64,000 nucleotides of DNA, from NCBI GenBank assembly GCA_015956445.1, contig WIUZ02000004.1, positions 1,674,001 to 1,738,000 on the forward strand, written 5' to 3'. The position numbers and the translations under genes were made by a program. Origin of the DNA: Thelephora terrestris. Lineage: Eukaryota; Basidiomycota; Agaricomycetes; Thelephorales; Thelephoraceae. Position 1 is the stretch's first letter; each line of letters begins with the position of its first letter. Below are positions 34,929 to 46,156 of this stretch, piece after piece. Below the pieces are notes generated by a model, which was not told where the DNA came from, ran no database searches, and saw nothing but the letters and a program-made list of their open reading frames with translations.

Positions 34929-35827
34929 ATGGCCGACCGATTGGTGAGAATCTCTCTCGTTTCCAACTACAACGTACCCCCGTCACTTCCCCGGTCCCCT
35001 CAACGAGAAACGTGAACTGATCGCGCCTTCATCCTGATTATCCTTTTGTGTTTTACCCAACAGTCCGAAGGTACGCTTCAGCCTAGGTCCTAGCTGTGGC
35101 CCATATCATGGGTCGAGCAACGCACAAGTGCTGATCTTCGATTCTCTCGACTATACAGAACAGATCTCGAGTACGTGATCCAACTTGTCGCCACCTACCC
35201 CGGAGTTGACTTACCTCTCAGATCTCAGGGGGGCTTTCTCCTTGTTCGATAAAGGTCGGATGGCACATCGCGATGTGCCACAATTCTTCGATCGAGGCTC
35301 ATGTTTGATTCCTAATCGCGCGATGACAGATGGAAACGGAAAGATCACCACTGGGGACCTTGGAAATATCATGCGTTCCCTAGGCCAGAACCCCACGGAG
35401 GACGAACTTCAAGATATGCTCAAAGAGCTCGACGTCGACGGCAACAGCACCATTGATTTTCAAGAGTTCTTGACGGTGATGGCCAGGAGGATGGTCGAAA
35501 CGTTTAGTGAGGAAGACCTCAGAGTCGCCTTCAGGCTTTTGGATAAGGACGGAAACGGTACCGTCAGCGCAGAAGAGTTGAAGAGCGCCATGTCCACGCT
35601 TGGTAGGCGATCGTTATTGTCGTATATGGGCATTCGCTCACAGAGATCGCAGATGAGAATTTGACCAACGCAGATATCGATGCGATGATTTCCGAGGCTG
35701 ACGTGGACGGTGATGGTCAAGTAAACTATGAAGAATTTGTCAAGGTAGTGCCCCTCGATTGGTTCCGCCCAACTCCTGCGTCTTACTGACTTGTCTGTAC
35801 CATCGATAGATGATGCACGCGAAGTGA
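34929..35827 (+). CDS. Diverged calmodulin-like protein, tandem paralog
   Basis: Seven exons with the same layout as the gene at 32555: 34929-34943, 35064-35070 (the same 7-nt TCCGAAG), 35159-35170, 35222-35254, 35330-35602, 35653-35744, 35810-35827; 149 residues. Loop 1 is [12 protein letters not shown], with Asp instead of Glu at position 12; loop 2 is [12 protein letters not shown], with Ser instead of Gly at position 6; loops 3 ([12 protein letters not shown]) and 4 ([12 protein letters not shown]) are canonical. The central linker is [18 protein letters not shown]. Two weakened N-lobe loops and an otherwise intact frame suggest a working protein with altered calcium response rather than a pseudogene. 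The protein is clearly more diverged from ordinary calmodulin than its neighbour. Confidence 0.88.
35261..35280. repeat. Perfect 20-bp palindrome in intron 4 of the second calmodulin gene
   Basis: TGGCACATCGCGATGTGCCA equals its own reverse complement. It lies 6 bases after the 5' splice site. The equivalent intron of the first calmodulin gene has no such palindrome. Confidence 0.8.
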
Positions 35828-36213
35828 TCGCGCCCAGAATGCATGTCCTCCCACGCCCACTTCCTGTTTCTAGTTCAAGGCAGTTCGAAATTTGTGTAGC
35901 ATCAGAAAGCGATATGTGATTATCAGAAACGTATGCGTGCAACAGGCCTTTTGCGAAAGGACCTCGACAACCGCGCCTGGGACGAGGGCAAGCCGCACTG
36001 GGTCCAATCACTCGCGATCCTGAGTCTAAAATAATTAGCAATTTCCAACTCCCACAACAAGCAGAAATACAATCTGGGACAAATGGCAAAGCGAAAACTA
36101 TCATACAACTAAGAAGAATCGAGTATGAAGGGTGCTCCGTTAGAGGAGAACGTTACGTAAAGGAGTGGTGAGGAATCGAAACATGAGTCTCCCCAAAAGG
36201 TTTTGTGGAACGG

Positions 36214-37487
36214 TCACCCCTTGATTCCACGGGCGGCATTAATTATGTTCGACAGATTTGCGCCCCTCCACGACGCCGAATATTCGGAGGAAGTGTTTAC
36301 GCTGAGAGGGCGCCAGGGCGACACAGGCTCCGCGAGGGACTCGTCGCAAGGACTGTGAGTCCCGTCCACCGCGATGATCGACACAGCGGTTCGCGAAATC
36401 CGGGAACCGGCAGAGGAGCTGAAACTCCCCGGAGTGGCAAACCGTATCGACCTAGAAATCGACGAGGCTATCGAGATCTGGCTGTATCTGCCCGGTTGGC
36501 TACATCGTCCTTGGGCTGTAGCGACGGTCAAACCCGATTCGCGGTGCGGTGCGGCGTTGCGGTCGATGAACGAGCTTCTGTCTTGCGCGATTGTGCTACT
36601 ACCCTCTTGTTGTCCGATAGCCCGAGGCGATGTTGACACCCCTGGCGTTGCGCGATCCATGTCGACGGCTGGACGTGAAGGGTTTCTGATCACGCGACGA
36701 CGCAGGTAGAAGATAATTCCGAGCAGCAACAGCAACAGCACTGAGACGAGAGCAGCCCCGATCATCGTGTTGTGTCCCGCTCCGGTCGAGTTTCCCTTCG
36801 GCGGGAGGTCGGGATTGACGCCAGTCATGCCTAGACCAGTCACTGCGGAATCGAGTCCAGGATCTAAGTCGAGTCTAGAAGCTGAGCGTAAGCAAGGATG
36901 TGTGGATGCAACTTGAACAACTGTAACTACCCGTCATCGGCCACTACCGTTGGTGGTGAAATCTGGAAATCACTGGAAATTGTGGAAGTTGGAGTTTGCA
37001 GAGAGGGCGTGAAGGTGTCTTCCGACACTTTGACGGGTCAGATACATTACAGCATACTCTGTGTGCAGAGTCACGTACCCGTACCGGTCTCTGCGAGATA
37101 AATAGCTGGAGGAGTGGATCTTGGAGGCAGGGTATTACTTGATACAGGGGTCGTTTCGACACTTTGACTTGAAGAAGCAGGATCAAGTTCATCGAACGGG
37201 AGAAATGAGCGTGTATGGGTAGTAACGACAGGGATGGTGGTGGCAGGAGAAAACGAAGGTGGGGCAGCAGGCAGAGCGACGGGCGGTAAAGAGTGTGCAG
37301 CGTCGACGATAGAACGAGAGGGGATGGGTTCCCGCCTCTTTCCCCGGGATTTCCAGGGCCACAGGGCCAACAGCAAGAAGTTGTTGTCGGTCCTGACCGG
37401 CAGGCTCGACTGGTCCCCCGAGTCCATACGGACACGGGAAGGACGGCTTATGATCATCGTCCTCGAGCGGTTGCCGTGCTTGCGCAA
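36214..37487 (-). CDS. Single-pass membrane protein with Ser/Thr/Pro-rich ectodomain
   Basis: The best-supported exons join SVETTPVSSNTLPPRSTPPA with SEDTFTPSLQTPTSTISSDF and then SRLDLDPGLDSAVTGLGMTG. Next is a single strong membrane helix (MIGAALVSVLLLLLLGIIFY), a basic stop-transfer LRRRVIR, and a Ser/Arg-rich cytoplasmic tail of about 150 residues ending at 36214. The outer part is rich in Ser, Thr and Pro and would be heavily O-glycosylated. This layout resembles fungal cell-wall stress sensors and similar mucin-like proteins, but no WSC or other named domain is visible. The start is uncertain: an upstream Arg-rich segment with a hydrophobic NNFLLLALWPWK patch may be part of the first exon, and the true ATG could lie further upstream. 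Confidence 0.5.
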
Positions 37488-37884
37488 AGGGAGAGCTGGA
37501 ATGGTGGTCAGGGTGGAACGAGGGCGAGTGCTGATATCGCAGGAACATAACGGAGCATGCTGTCTAGAAAAAAGGAGATGGTTCTTTGATAGGCACCGGC
37601 AGACGACGAAGGTGTGCGGCGAGACGGAAAAGGATTGAGTCCCTGAATTGGGTAGAGGATTCCCGGTAAAGAAGCAGAGGAAATGTCAGAGTGAGGGGCG
37701 ATCAGAATTGAAAACGACGGGGTGAAACAACAAGGCGATCTATCGGCTTTGAGAGGGAGCTCACGCATCGGAGGTGATCGGAGGTCGACGACGCGGGCTT
37801 CATTGGGAAATACAACATCCAGTGCTTCTTCTACTATACAAGGAACAATGCGAGTAATACCATTCATAGTACACTTGACGGATC

Positions 37885-40151
37885 TCAAAACCCACCGGCG
37901 GGGATTTGGTTCAGTTGATCCTCCATAGCGTCCAAATCCTTGAATGTGAACCAGAAGAGGACGCCGGCAACAAAAGAGAGAACGCCCATAGATCCATAGT
38001 TCCACACCAATAAAGGATCAGAAGATAGGGCTGTAGAATCCGAGTCATTAATGAAATCCTCAAGCACCTTAGCAACAGCCGACTCACAGACGAAGGCCTC
38101 CCCAATAGCCGCGCTGACGGCGGTAGTGAACAAGCACACGCTCATGACCAGACTCCTCATATTCTTCGGAGCCTTGGTGAAGGCGTATTCCAAGCTAGTG
38201 ATCGACGCAAGGATCTCGCTGAAAGCGATCAGGACGTAGGAACCGGTCTGGATCCAGACGTTGAGGTTTGAGGTCTCTGAACAGGTGCTGACGTAATACC
38301 CGCAGGGGTTTGTGATGTAGATGTAGTGTTGCAAGACGGCCTAGATTGTTAGAAGCGTCAGGTTCATTTCGGGGGAAGTGATGCAGGTACTAACAGCCCA
38401 GGCCATTGCAGCTGCGCCAGTGTAGAAGCCGAGCGTCATCTTCTTGATTGGGGTGAAATTGAATCCGAGGCGGCGGAGGCCGGGGTACAGCTGAGTTGCG
38501 ACCATGAGCGTGAAGCGGGTAATAAGATCGGGCTTAGGAGGCTCACGAAGAGGTCACAGATGGGGATGAAGATGATCAGGGCGAGGGGGTCCAAATTGGA
38601 TAAGACATCATTTGGGACGCCGTTGGTGACCATCGTGGCGGCTTGAGAAGTCAGATTGTTGTTGATTTGATTATATGTTAACCCTTGGGGGAACGGTAAG
38701 TAAGACGGTGCCCATCAGGAACCTAGATGACCCACAGTAAATTGGGAACCAGACGAAAACCTTGCAGGCGGCCAACCCCCTTCTAAGCTCGTCGACCCAG
38801 ACGTCGTTGTATGTCATCCAGGCCGGTCGGTCTCCTGGTGCTAGCATACTCGGTTTGGCAGCATCCCAGAAGCCGGGGGCCTTCATTTGAGTGTAACATT
38901 TGATGGGGTTCCATGACCACCTGCCGCGGGCGGCGAAATTGCAGACACGAATGGCGCGCCCAAGGACAGAGCCGGTGGGGGGTGAACATATATACCTATT
39001 ACGGCCGTAGAAGAGAACGATGGGACACAGCAAGAACAAGGCGGTGGGAAGCATGTATGCCAGCCAGAAGCCGACGTACTACAAACAAAGTAAGCGGGAA
39101 TGAAGTTGAGAATGAGCGAAGAGGATGGCACCTTCTCCGAGTAGGTCATCCCAATCTGGCCAACCAAAGCGCCGATATTGATGAACAGGTAGAAGTACTG
39201 GGGATGATGAAGTCAACGTTTTGATCGAATGATAATCAACAGACGGTTACCATGTAGATGCTGGACGTGGTGAGACTGGGATCAACGATGACCTTCTCCC
39301 CAGACTTTGTATACCGAATGAAGAGCCTCGTTTTCTTGTATTGTTCAGCGACTAGAGGAGAGGTGTTCGGCTTGAAGCCACCGGTGCCAAGGCCCATGAT
39401 GATAAGAGCGACAATGAAGCAGGCAAGTGAACCATCGGGATGTTCGATGACACCGGGAACGGACGAGATGATGAGGAGGACATGTCCGAACAACGCGATT
39501 CCTACTGAGACGCAAACGGTCTTGTACCGACCCCAGTAGGTATCGGCGACATAGGCTCCGAAAAGAGGGATAAAGTAAACCCTGGAAGCTGTCGTTAGCT
39601 CGAAACGATATCAAACGGTCGACGGGACCCACCAGAACTGGTTGAACGTGGTGAGACCTGTGAAGTGGTTGCGTGAGGGAGATGTTGATGAGTTTGGATA
39701 AGGAGTGATTTACCTGTAGAAGCCCGTTGACCCTTTCCCAAAGCACCTGATTGACCGTTACGACCGCCTGCACCGGTCCTCGAGCCATCGGGGAGAGGTT
39801 GCTGGATGTAATTGGTGAAGACGACGGTCGTTCCGTAGTACGAGAAGCGTTCGACGAGTTCTATGAACGCGATCACTGGACAAGAAGAAGATAAAAAGAA
39901 TACAGACGGACGGCAGCTGTCAACTACTCACGAAATGAATTCCAGGGTATGGTATCTGTGACCCTCCTCAATGTTATCCTCTCCTCGTCTGTGGGGAATT
40001 CAAGACCGTCGTGAATGCCATCTTGAACAGGAGCCTCGGGGTCGTATTTTTGGTCGTGCGAGTAGTCAGAGTGCGACTTGTCTTGAGCCAGGTTTTTCTC
40101 AGCGTGGGCGATGGCAGCCAAGGCGTCGGTATCTATCTGAAGGCCAGCCAT
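37885..40151 (-). CDS. POT family oligopeptide transporter (PTR2-like)
   Basis: Proton-coupled di/tripeptide importer of the plasma membrane, expected to have 12 membrane helices. From ATG 40151 the protein starts with an acidic cytosolic tail (DPEAPVQDGIHDGLEFPTDE). The family motifs follow across several introns: FIELVERFSYYGTTVVFTNY, FGAYVADTYWGRYKTVCVSV (PTR2 signature 1), GLGTGGFKPNTSPLVAEQY and YLFINIGALVGQIGMTYSEK (signature 2), then FWLAYMLPTALFLLCPIVLF, LTYNQINNNLTSQAATM and, near the end, FSEILASITSLEYAFTKAPK, which is the conserved late helix motif. It ends DLDAMEDQLNQIPAGGF. Seven or more small introns were not all placed exactly. The gene is divergent from NOC4 across about 660 bp. 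Confidence 0.88.
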
Positions 40152-40809
40152 AGCAGCGGTGGGGAGAGAGAGGCGAGAGGCGAGGGGGCTTTTATCAGAG
40201 AAGAATTGCCAGACTGGGTCTACACAGATAAAGAGAGGGCGACAAGTATGTGGCACCGCATGGTCCAGAAAGAATTAGTTCTTCGGTGACGTGTGATGGT
40301 TCTTCGATTCTTCGAATTGGTTTCAGTGGGCACATGCTGGGGTTGCACGTGGTGCTCTCAACGGAGCGAGATGCACGCATAGAGATAGGTGGGGCTTCTC
40401 TCCCAAGAATTGAAATGCAGCGAGGTGGGTCACTTCCTTGCCGACTTGTTACCAGTGGCCGGTGTCGAATACATGTGCTTCGCTTGATAGAAATGCTGGA
40501 TGGCCCATCCTGCTCTTCGCCCTCCTCGCACTGACAAGAAAAACAAGAGATAGCGTTGACCTGAACGAGAGAATTAAGAAGTCTGATGCATCAGAGAAGC
40601 CTTCCCCACACAAGAAGCGACCGAACAAGGAGGCTGAAGCTCGCGTGTTTCCCAAGAGCAAGCAATGCGGTTCGACATCTCGCGATGGTTGTCGCTCTTC
40701 TCAACCCGGTGGGACGTTTGCCCCGTTGAAAAAAACAAGCATCAGGCGCTTGTTCGTGATCTTAACCGGAATTTGCCGCAGTCTACGTTTTTTTCACTCC
40801 AGCTTAAGT

Positions 40810-43001
40810 ATGCCTGCCGCCGATCCATCCCGTCCACCAGCCAAAAAGCGCAAAGTCGCTGTCAAGAAAAACACTGATGTCGAACACATCCAACGTCTCG
40901 AAAACACTCTACTCGAGGCCGTGTCCAAGGGTGCATCACTGAACCCTCTCGTGGACCTTCTCGATACCGCCAAGGATGCAGGAGATCCCCACGTTCTCTT
41001 CAAGTCCATCTATGCCCTCTATCGCGTCTTTTCGTCTGTCATAGACGCCAGAATCTTAGTGCCTACCCCCGATGCCGACGCGAAGCTCGTTCGCGCTTGG
41101 GTTTCCGAAAGGCTCAATATCTTCACCGACATGCTTGTTGGTCTCATGAACGACTCCGAACTTTCTCTTAGGGTGAGCGTTTTTCGCCCCGTAAATACTA
41201 CATGTCCACAATTCCCGTTAGACTTCCGCGATACAAATTCTCTTCTCCCTCCTCAAGCATCTCTCGTCTTCTTTGGCCCCCAGCCAAGATGCCCCCGGGC
41301 CTTCCACTCCGTCCAACCTCCCATTCCACGTTCCTCACTTTAACAAGATCATCCTTGGACTGCTCGAATGTCCCCCGAGCCCCCGCTCATCCAGTGATCA
41401 GTCCACCCGATTCCTCGATCTCGAAGTTCTCGGAATCTTCACATCCACTTGGCTCGACGCCTATGACGATATTAGGTGGTTTTTTCTACGAGACGCAGCG
41501 TACGTCACACCCTCCTTTACCTCCCTGGTATCTCTTTGATATCTTTCCAGTACTTTCGTCTCCAACTGCCAGGCGGAATCCCGTCCCCACGTCGCAGAAA
41601 ATTTCTTGACCATCCTTGAGCGCTTGAAGAGATTCCCAACCGAACGCTCCGATATCAAGCAGTGGTGGATTCCGCAGCTCGGCAAAAAACCTGTTTCGCT
41701 CAAAGGTTCCGCTGTCGAAGAGGACGAACAAGGGGACCCCGAAATCCCCGAGGGAGACGACGACGACTGGCGCAAGTACTTTGACGAACCAGAGTCCACC
41801 GACAAGAACAAGAAATCTGGCCCAAGCCCGAGGCTTCACAAAATGACCGTCCACCAGAGCCTCCATTCGTTGCAATCTCACAAGGCTGTGTTCAGTCGGG
41901 CCTGGATGGTTCTGTTGCCCCGCTTATCACGAAGAGCAGATGTCGAGGCGACAAAGGCCTTGGCAGCCCGCGTTCTGAATGTGATACACGGAGGTGTCAT
42001 GCCACGTTTAACGCGGCCCGTCCTCATCATGGACTGGATCGGTGCATGCGTTGATTACGGTACGTGTTTTACCCCTCTCGTATCTACGTCGCGTTAATAT
42101 CTTTTCACGCCAGGCGGAACCATTGGCTTGTTGGCCTTGAACGCTTTATTCATCCTCATTCGGGACTACAACCTGTCAGTTTCTCCCAGTTTCATCTGCT
42201 TATAGGCTGATATCTACCCTAGTGATTATCCGTCCTTCTACACGCGGTTATACGCCTTCCTCGACCGCGATTTGCTCCACAACAAACACCGGGCGCGCTT
42301 TTTCCGCCTTACCGAATTGTTTCTGAGCTCCACGTGAGTTTTCATGCAACCTGATTCGTGATCATCGCTCACAATCAAATGCAGCCATCTTCCTGCCGCC
42401 TTGCTGGCCTCATTTATCAAACGATTGTCGAGGCTATCGATATCCGCTCCCCCTGCGGGAATCATAATGGTCATCCCGTTTACATACAACATTCTCAAGA
42501 GGCATCCCGCTTTGATGTATATGATCAATCGGGTCGACGACGTCGAAGAACCAGGCACGTCGAGGACAGATACTGGCTGGACTGTTCAATCTGACCAGAG
42601 TTTAGACCCCTTTGACGCCGAAGAGAAAGACCCGATGCTCACGAACGCGCTGGATTCGTCGCTGTGGGAGTTGGTATCTCACAGAGACCACTATCATCCT
42701 TCTGTGTCGACCTTGGCCAAGATCTTCCAAGAAGCCTTTAGGAAACCCAACTATGCCTTGGAGGATTTCCTGGATCATACCTATGGAACAGTGCGTCGAC
42801 CAGCCCGTTTTCTCCTCTCCAGCTCACCAGGCTTGCCTTTAGTTGTTTGACAGCGAGGCAAAGCGGAAGATCAAGAAGGACCCCGCCACCGCGATGGAAA
42901 TAAACAAGCTTTTGTTCCTCACAGCCGACCAAAAAGAACAAATATCAGAGGAGGCGATTAGCGTGCAGGGTGATGTAGTGACAGAGCTATGGACGTTCTA
43001 G
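40810..43001 (+). CDS. Nucleolar complex protein 4 (NOC4/UTP19), CBF/Mak21 domain
   Basis: Family knowledge: Noc4 pairs with Nop14 in the small-subunit processome for 18S rRNA maturation. Seen: a basic start PAADPSRPPAKKRKVAVKK (nuclear or nucleolar signal), helical repeats (HIQRLENTLLEAVSKGASLN, LFKSIYALYRVFSSVI), an acidic hinge (EDEQGDPEIPEGDDDDWRKY), and the conserved core SLQSHKAVFSRAWMVLLPRL, MPRLTRPVLIMDWIGACVDY then GGTIGLLALNALFILIRDYN, LHNKHRARFFRLTELFLSST, ASFIKRLSRLSISAPPAGII and PALMYMINRVDD. It ends EISVQGDVVTELWTF-like at 43001. About eight exons. The stop codon lies just 37 bases from the convergent eIF2-alpha stop, so the 3' UTRs must overlap. Confidence 0.88.
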
Positions 43002-43038
43002 ATGACGACATCCGTGTCTCACGTTTAATACACTACTA

Positions 43039-44338
43039 TCACAACCCTTCGTCCTCTTCTTCCTCGTCCCCAGAAACTTCGGCATTCTCCTGTACGGCCT
43101 TGGCCATCAGCTGAGCAAGGTCTTGCTCCTCGCTTTCGGAAATGGCTTTCGGTTTCATCTTGATGACGAGCGATCCGCCCAAGTCTTCGATCACGCTCTG
43201 AATCGATTCGATTGCCTTCTCCAGTCGATCTACCGCGGCGAACTTGTCGGTGGCATTAGTGCTCAACACATACAATGGTGGGGCGACGAGCTTCGCTTTG
43301 ATTGGGACGGTGTCGTTGCTTTGCTTCTCCCCGGCCCTGAGAGCCTTTTTGATGGCGTCAATGCCGGAAGGTGTGTAGCATGTAAGCTCGATATCCGCCC
43401 GAAGTTTGATCGCCTGTGGTGTCAGGCGACGGGCGATCGTGGCGGTGAGGATGGGTAGAGTAGAGGCTGGGATGGGCTGAGCGAGGGAAGAAAACACGGT
43501 TTCTGGTTCGCTACACGCCCAAGCTCCGTCAGTTGTCGTGAAAGGTTCCTGGGAGATGTGGCATACGCTAGTGCAAGCTTGAAGGCGTCATACGTATGAC
43601 CGTATTTCTTGCCCAGAGGCCAAGCGATTTGCTCGTAAAGAGCCTCTAGGCGTTCTTCTTCGCCCACGCTCCCGGTGGGACCGCCCGTTTCCTCAACGGC
43701 GACGGCAACTGCATCCTCTCCTTCTGGGAAAGTGCCAGTTGCGGCGGCTTGCTTCCTAGCCGCCCTCCTCAGCTTTTTTGAATTCTTCTCGTCGGCTTCA
43801 GCTTTTGTGGCAGCTTCTGTCTGCTCTGAATCAAGAGCCACGAGGGGTGGCTCTACGCTCCCGTCGATCGAAGTCGAGGGAACCTTGGAGGCAACATGAC
43901 GCATGATAGACGCAACGGTCTTCGACTTCATGTACCGTTCTTCGCATTTTGTGATATCTTCGGCGGAGACCCTCCGTTTCGAAAGATCGATGTACCCTAG
44001 ATCAGAATATTCACGACCGAGGAGCGTCGATTACCAAGATGTTCACTCACCCTTCTCCTTGTCCACACGAAGCACGACCACGACTTCGTTCCTGCCCACG
44101 CGGATAAGTTTCTGAATGGATCGAATACGTCGCCGAGACAGCTCGGAAAGCAGGATCATTCCCTCGATGTTGTCATATTCGAGCTGGATGATCGCGGCTT
44201 CAATGAGTAAAACGGGACTGATAACCCCCAGAGAAAGGGATGAACCAGCTTGACGTATGCGCCCATCTCAGCAATCTGACGAACTTGCACCATGACGAGC
44301 TCGTCTACTTCTGGATACCGTTGCTCGTAGTACCGCAT
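43039..44338 (-). CDS. SUI2: Translation initiation factor eIF2 subunit alpha
   Basis: From ATG 44338: [20 protein letters not shown] then, across a 61-bp-class intron, [19 protein letters not shown] and [20 protein letters not shown]. This is the S1 domain with the regulatory Ser in LLSELSRRR, the site phosphorylated by Gcn2 in stress. Next come [19 protein letters not shown] and [20 protein letters not shown]. The helical domain resumes at [20 protein letters not shown], and the C-terminal alpha-beta domain runs from [20 protein letters not shown] to the acidic tail DEEEEDEGL. Between MRHVASK and [11 protein letters not shown] lie roughly 70 extra residues rich in Ala, Glu, Lys and Gly, absent from yeast and human eIF2-alpha. 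Introns restore the family sequence at three places. Confidence 0.93.
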
Positions 44339-44516
44339 TTTGAATCGCCGCCAACGGAGGAGGATAGCGGGAAAAATCGAGGGACGAGATTAAGACAAGT
44401 TCTGACTCAGTTCCCACGGCTTCAAGGAGTTTGCTCGAGGCGAAGAACGAGGGGAAATTAGCATTACGGAAAAAGGTAGTAATTATGCGAGCCGTACTCG
44501 AGGCTCACGAGGCGGA

Positions 44517-45011
44517 TTATGGAGACTCAGAACCGAATCTAGGTGCAAGCGTGAGGTAATGCTCTGGCGTCAACCCTCCCTGCGGTAGTTTTCCGTAGAT
44601 GTCTTCCTTTTGGTCCCTCGTCAATCTCACATTCGAAAACACGTATGGCCTCAACTAGGGAGACGGGTGGGAAATTTCAGAAGACGTGCATGGGCCGTCG
44701 CCTGATGTGTAGCCTCACCGGAGTGTTATTGAGGTCCTCGATCGAGGGTGCAACAAAGTACCGGACTTGCTCATCCACCAAACGATATTTCGCCTTGCCG
44801 CCTATGACGTGTTTACCTGGTGCACCCGTACGGAGACCTCCTGGAAGGTACGCTTGACGTGTACCTGTGGACAAGGGAGCATTGTTATCCTTTACTCGGT
44901 GTTGACGCGACATTCGATGAGCTCACCCTTGTAAAAATCCTTGTTTCCACGCTTCGGCGTCAGCGCACGCCTGCTGGCTTTCGAAAGAGCCGGAGCTGTC
45001 GCCTTGAACAT
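44517..45011 (-). CDS. Mitochondrial large-subunit ribosomal protein mL41 (MRPL27 family)
   Basis: Three exons (44927-45011, 44719-44864, 44517-44654) join in frame to 122 residues; no exon is long enough to be obvious alone. The N-terminus MFKATAPALSKASRRALTPK looks like a mitochondrial presequence. It is followed by KRGNKDFYKGTRQAYLPGGL, RTGAPGKHVIGGKAKYRLVD and EQVRYFVAPSIEDLNNTPLR with PYV next, in the same order as the KxGNKxxYKGTR...G.H...GGY....VRTYV.P.......LKPYV pattern of yeast Mrpl27. The C-terminus reads YGKLPQGGLTPEHYLTLAPR. It shares an 86-bp divergent promoter with TSR3 and lies 178 bp upstream of eIF2-alpha on the same strand. Confidence 0.85.
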
Positions 45012-45097
45012 TGTATGTGGCTGCCAGACGGAAGACTGAGCGGAAGGAGTGTTCTGGATTCCCACGATCACAACGTCTATCATCTTTCTCCGCTCCG
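45012..45097. promoter_or_regulatory. Bidirectional promoter of mL41 and TSR3
   Basis: The two start codons (45011 on minus, 45098 on plus) are 86 bases apart, so one compact region must drive both a mitochondrial ribosomal protein and an 18S rRNA-modifying enzyme. No TATA box is visible. Confidence 0.5.
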
Positions 45098-46156
45098 ATG
45101 CCAAAGCCAAAGGGCAAAGCTGGTCCTTCTAAAGGCTACAACAAAAATACCAAACGCCGCCCGACTATAAGAGCGATAGACGACCGCATTCCAGAAAGTG
45201 CCATCGACAGAGCACCTGATGTCGAGGAGCTAGAGGATGAAGACTCGACGGACTTGAGGATAAACATCGACGTACCCGTCGCGATGTGGGTTCGTGAGAT
45301 CCCTCCATACGATATTTTCCCCGTTTAACTGAGAAATGTCAGGATTTCGGTCATTGCGATCCAAAGCGTTGTTCAGGGAAAAAGCTTGCCCGCCTGGGAC
45401 TGATAAAAGAACTCCGAGTTGGAAATCGATTCCGTGGGATCGTACTATCGTGCGTCTTTGTTTCATGGCATGTAGAAGGTGCTTGACTAGTCCTGCGATA
45501 GACCTAACGGCAGAGACATCGTCTCCCCTGCCGATAAGGATATTGTTTCCTCCGGTGGTCTCGCCGTCGTAGAGTGTTCATGGGCCAGGCTTGACGAGGT
45601 ACCTTTTGGAAAGATATCCAGCCCTCATGAGCGAATATGTGAACACCTGAGCCATGTTTAAGTCAAGTCCGTTTCTGAATTATTTCACATAGTGCCATAC
45701 CTACTCGCCACCAACCCTGTCAACTATGGAAAGCCGTGGAAACTGAACTGTGTTGAGGCTCTTGCCGCCGCTTTCTACATCACGGGCCACGAGGATTATG
45801 GGAGGCGCCTTCTACAAGATTTTGGGTGGGGAGACTCATTCTGGAAGGTCAATCTGTACGTTGGCAGATCACTTGCATTGCAATCAATGCTGAACAGGCT
45901 TTAGTCATTTCCTTGACAAGTACAGGAACTGCAAAGATGCAAAAGATGTAGAGAAAATCCAAACTGAGATCATGGTTCAACTGGAACAGGATTACAAGCA
46001 AGCAAGAGAAAAGGGTATGACCCACCTGTGGGTCACTGGTCGTCTCTCACATCTTTCACAGAGGATGGTGAAGATGAGTGGGGCCTCTCAAACCCCAACC
46101 ATGTGACTGTGCCTGAGGAGGTCAATGGCTCTGAATGTGATGAACATGGAGAATGA
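45098..46156 (+). CDS. TSR3: 18S rRNA aminocarboxypropyltransferase
   Basis: Tsr3 adds the aminocarboxypropyl group to a hypermodified pseudouridine of 18S rRNA late in 40S maturation. Six exons (45098-45289, 45343-45449, 45502-45638, 45693-45855, 45905-46014, 46062-46156) encode 267 residues. Core motifs: [100 protein letters not shown] and [20 protein letters not shown] followed by [21 protein letters not shown] basic N-terminus and acidic C-terminal tail ([15 protein letters not shown]) complete it. The last two exons lie inside a CpG-depleted block, but the frame is intact and the residues are family-like, so the gene is probably functional. Confidence 0.93.

Noticed and set aside
43660-43890. 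The eIF2-alpha insert as an unspliced intron
   Set aside because: The frame stays open throughout, and I found no donor-acceptor pair that removes it in frame; kept as a finding because RNA data could still overturn this.
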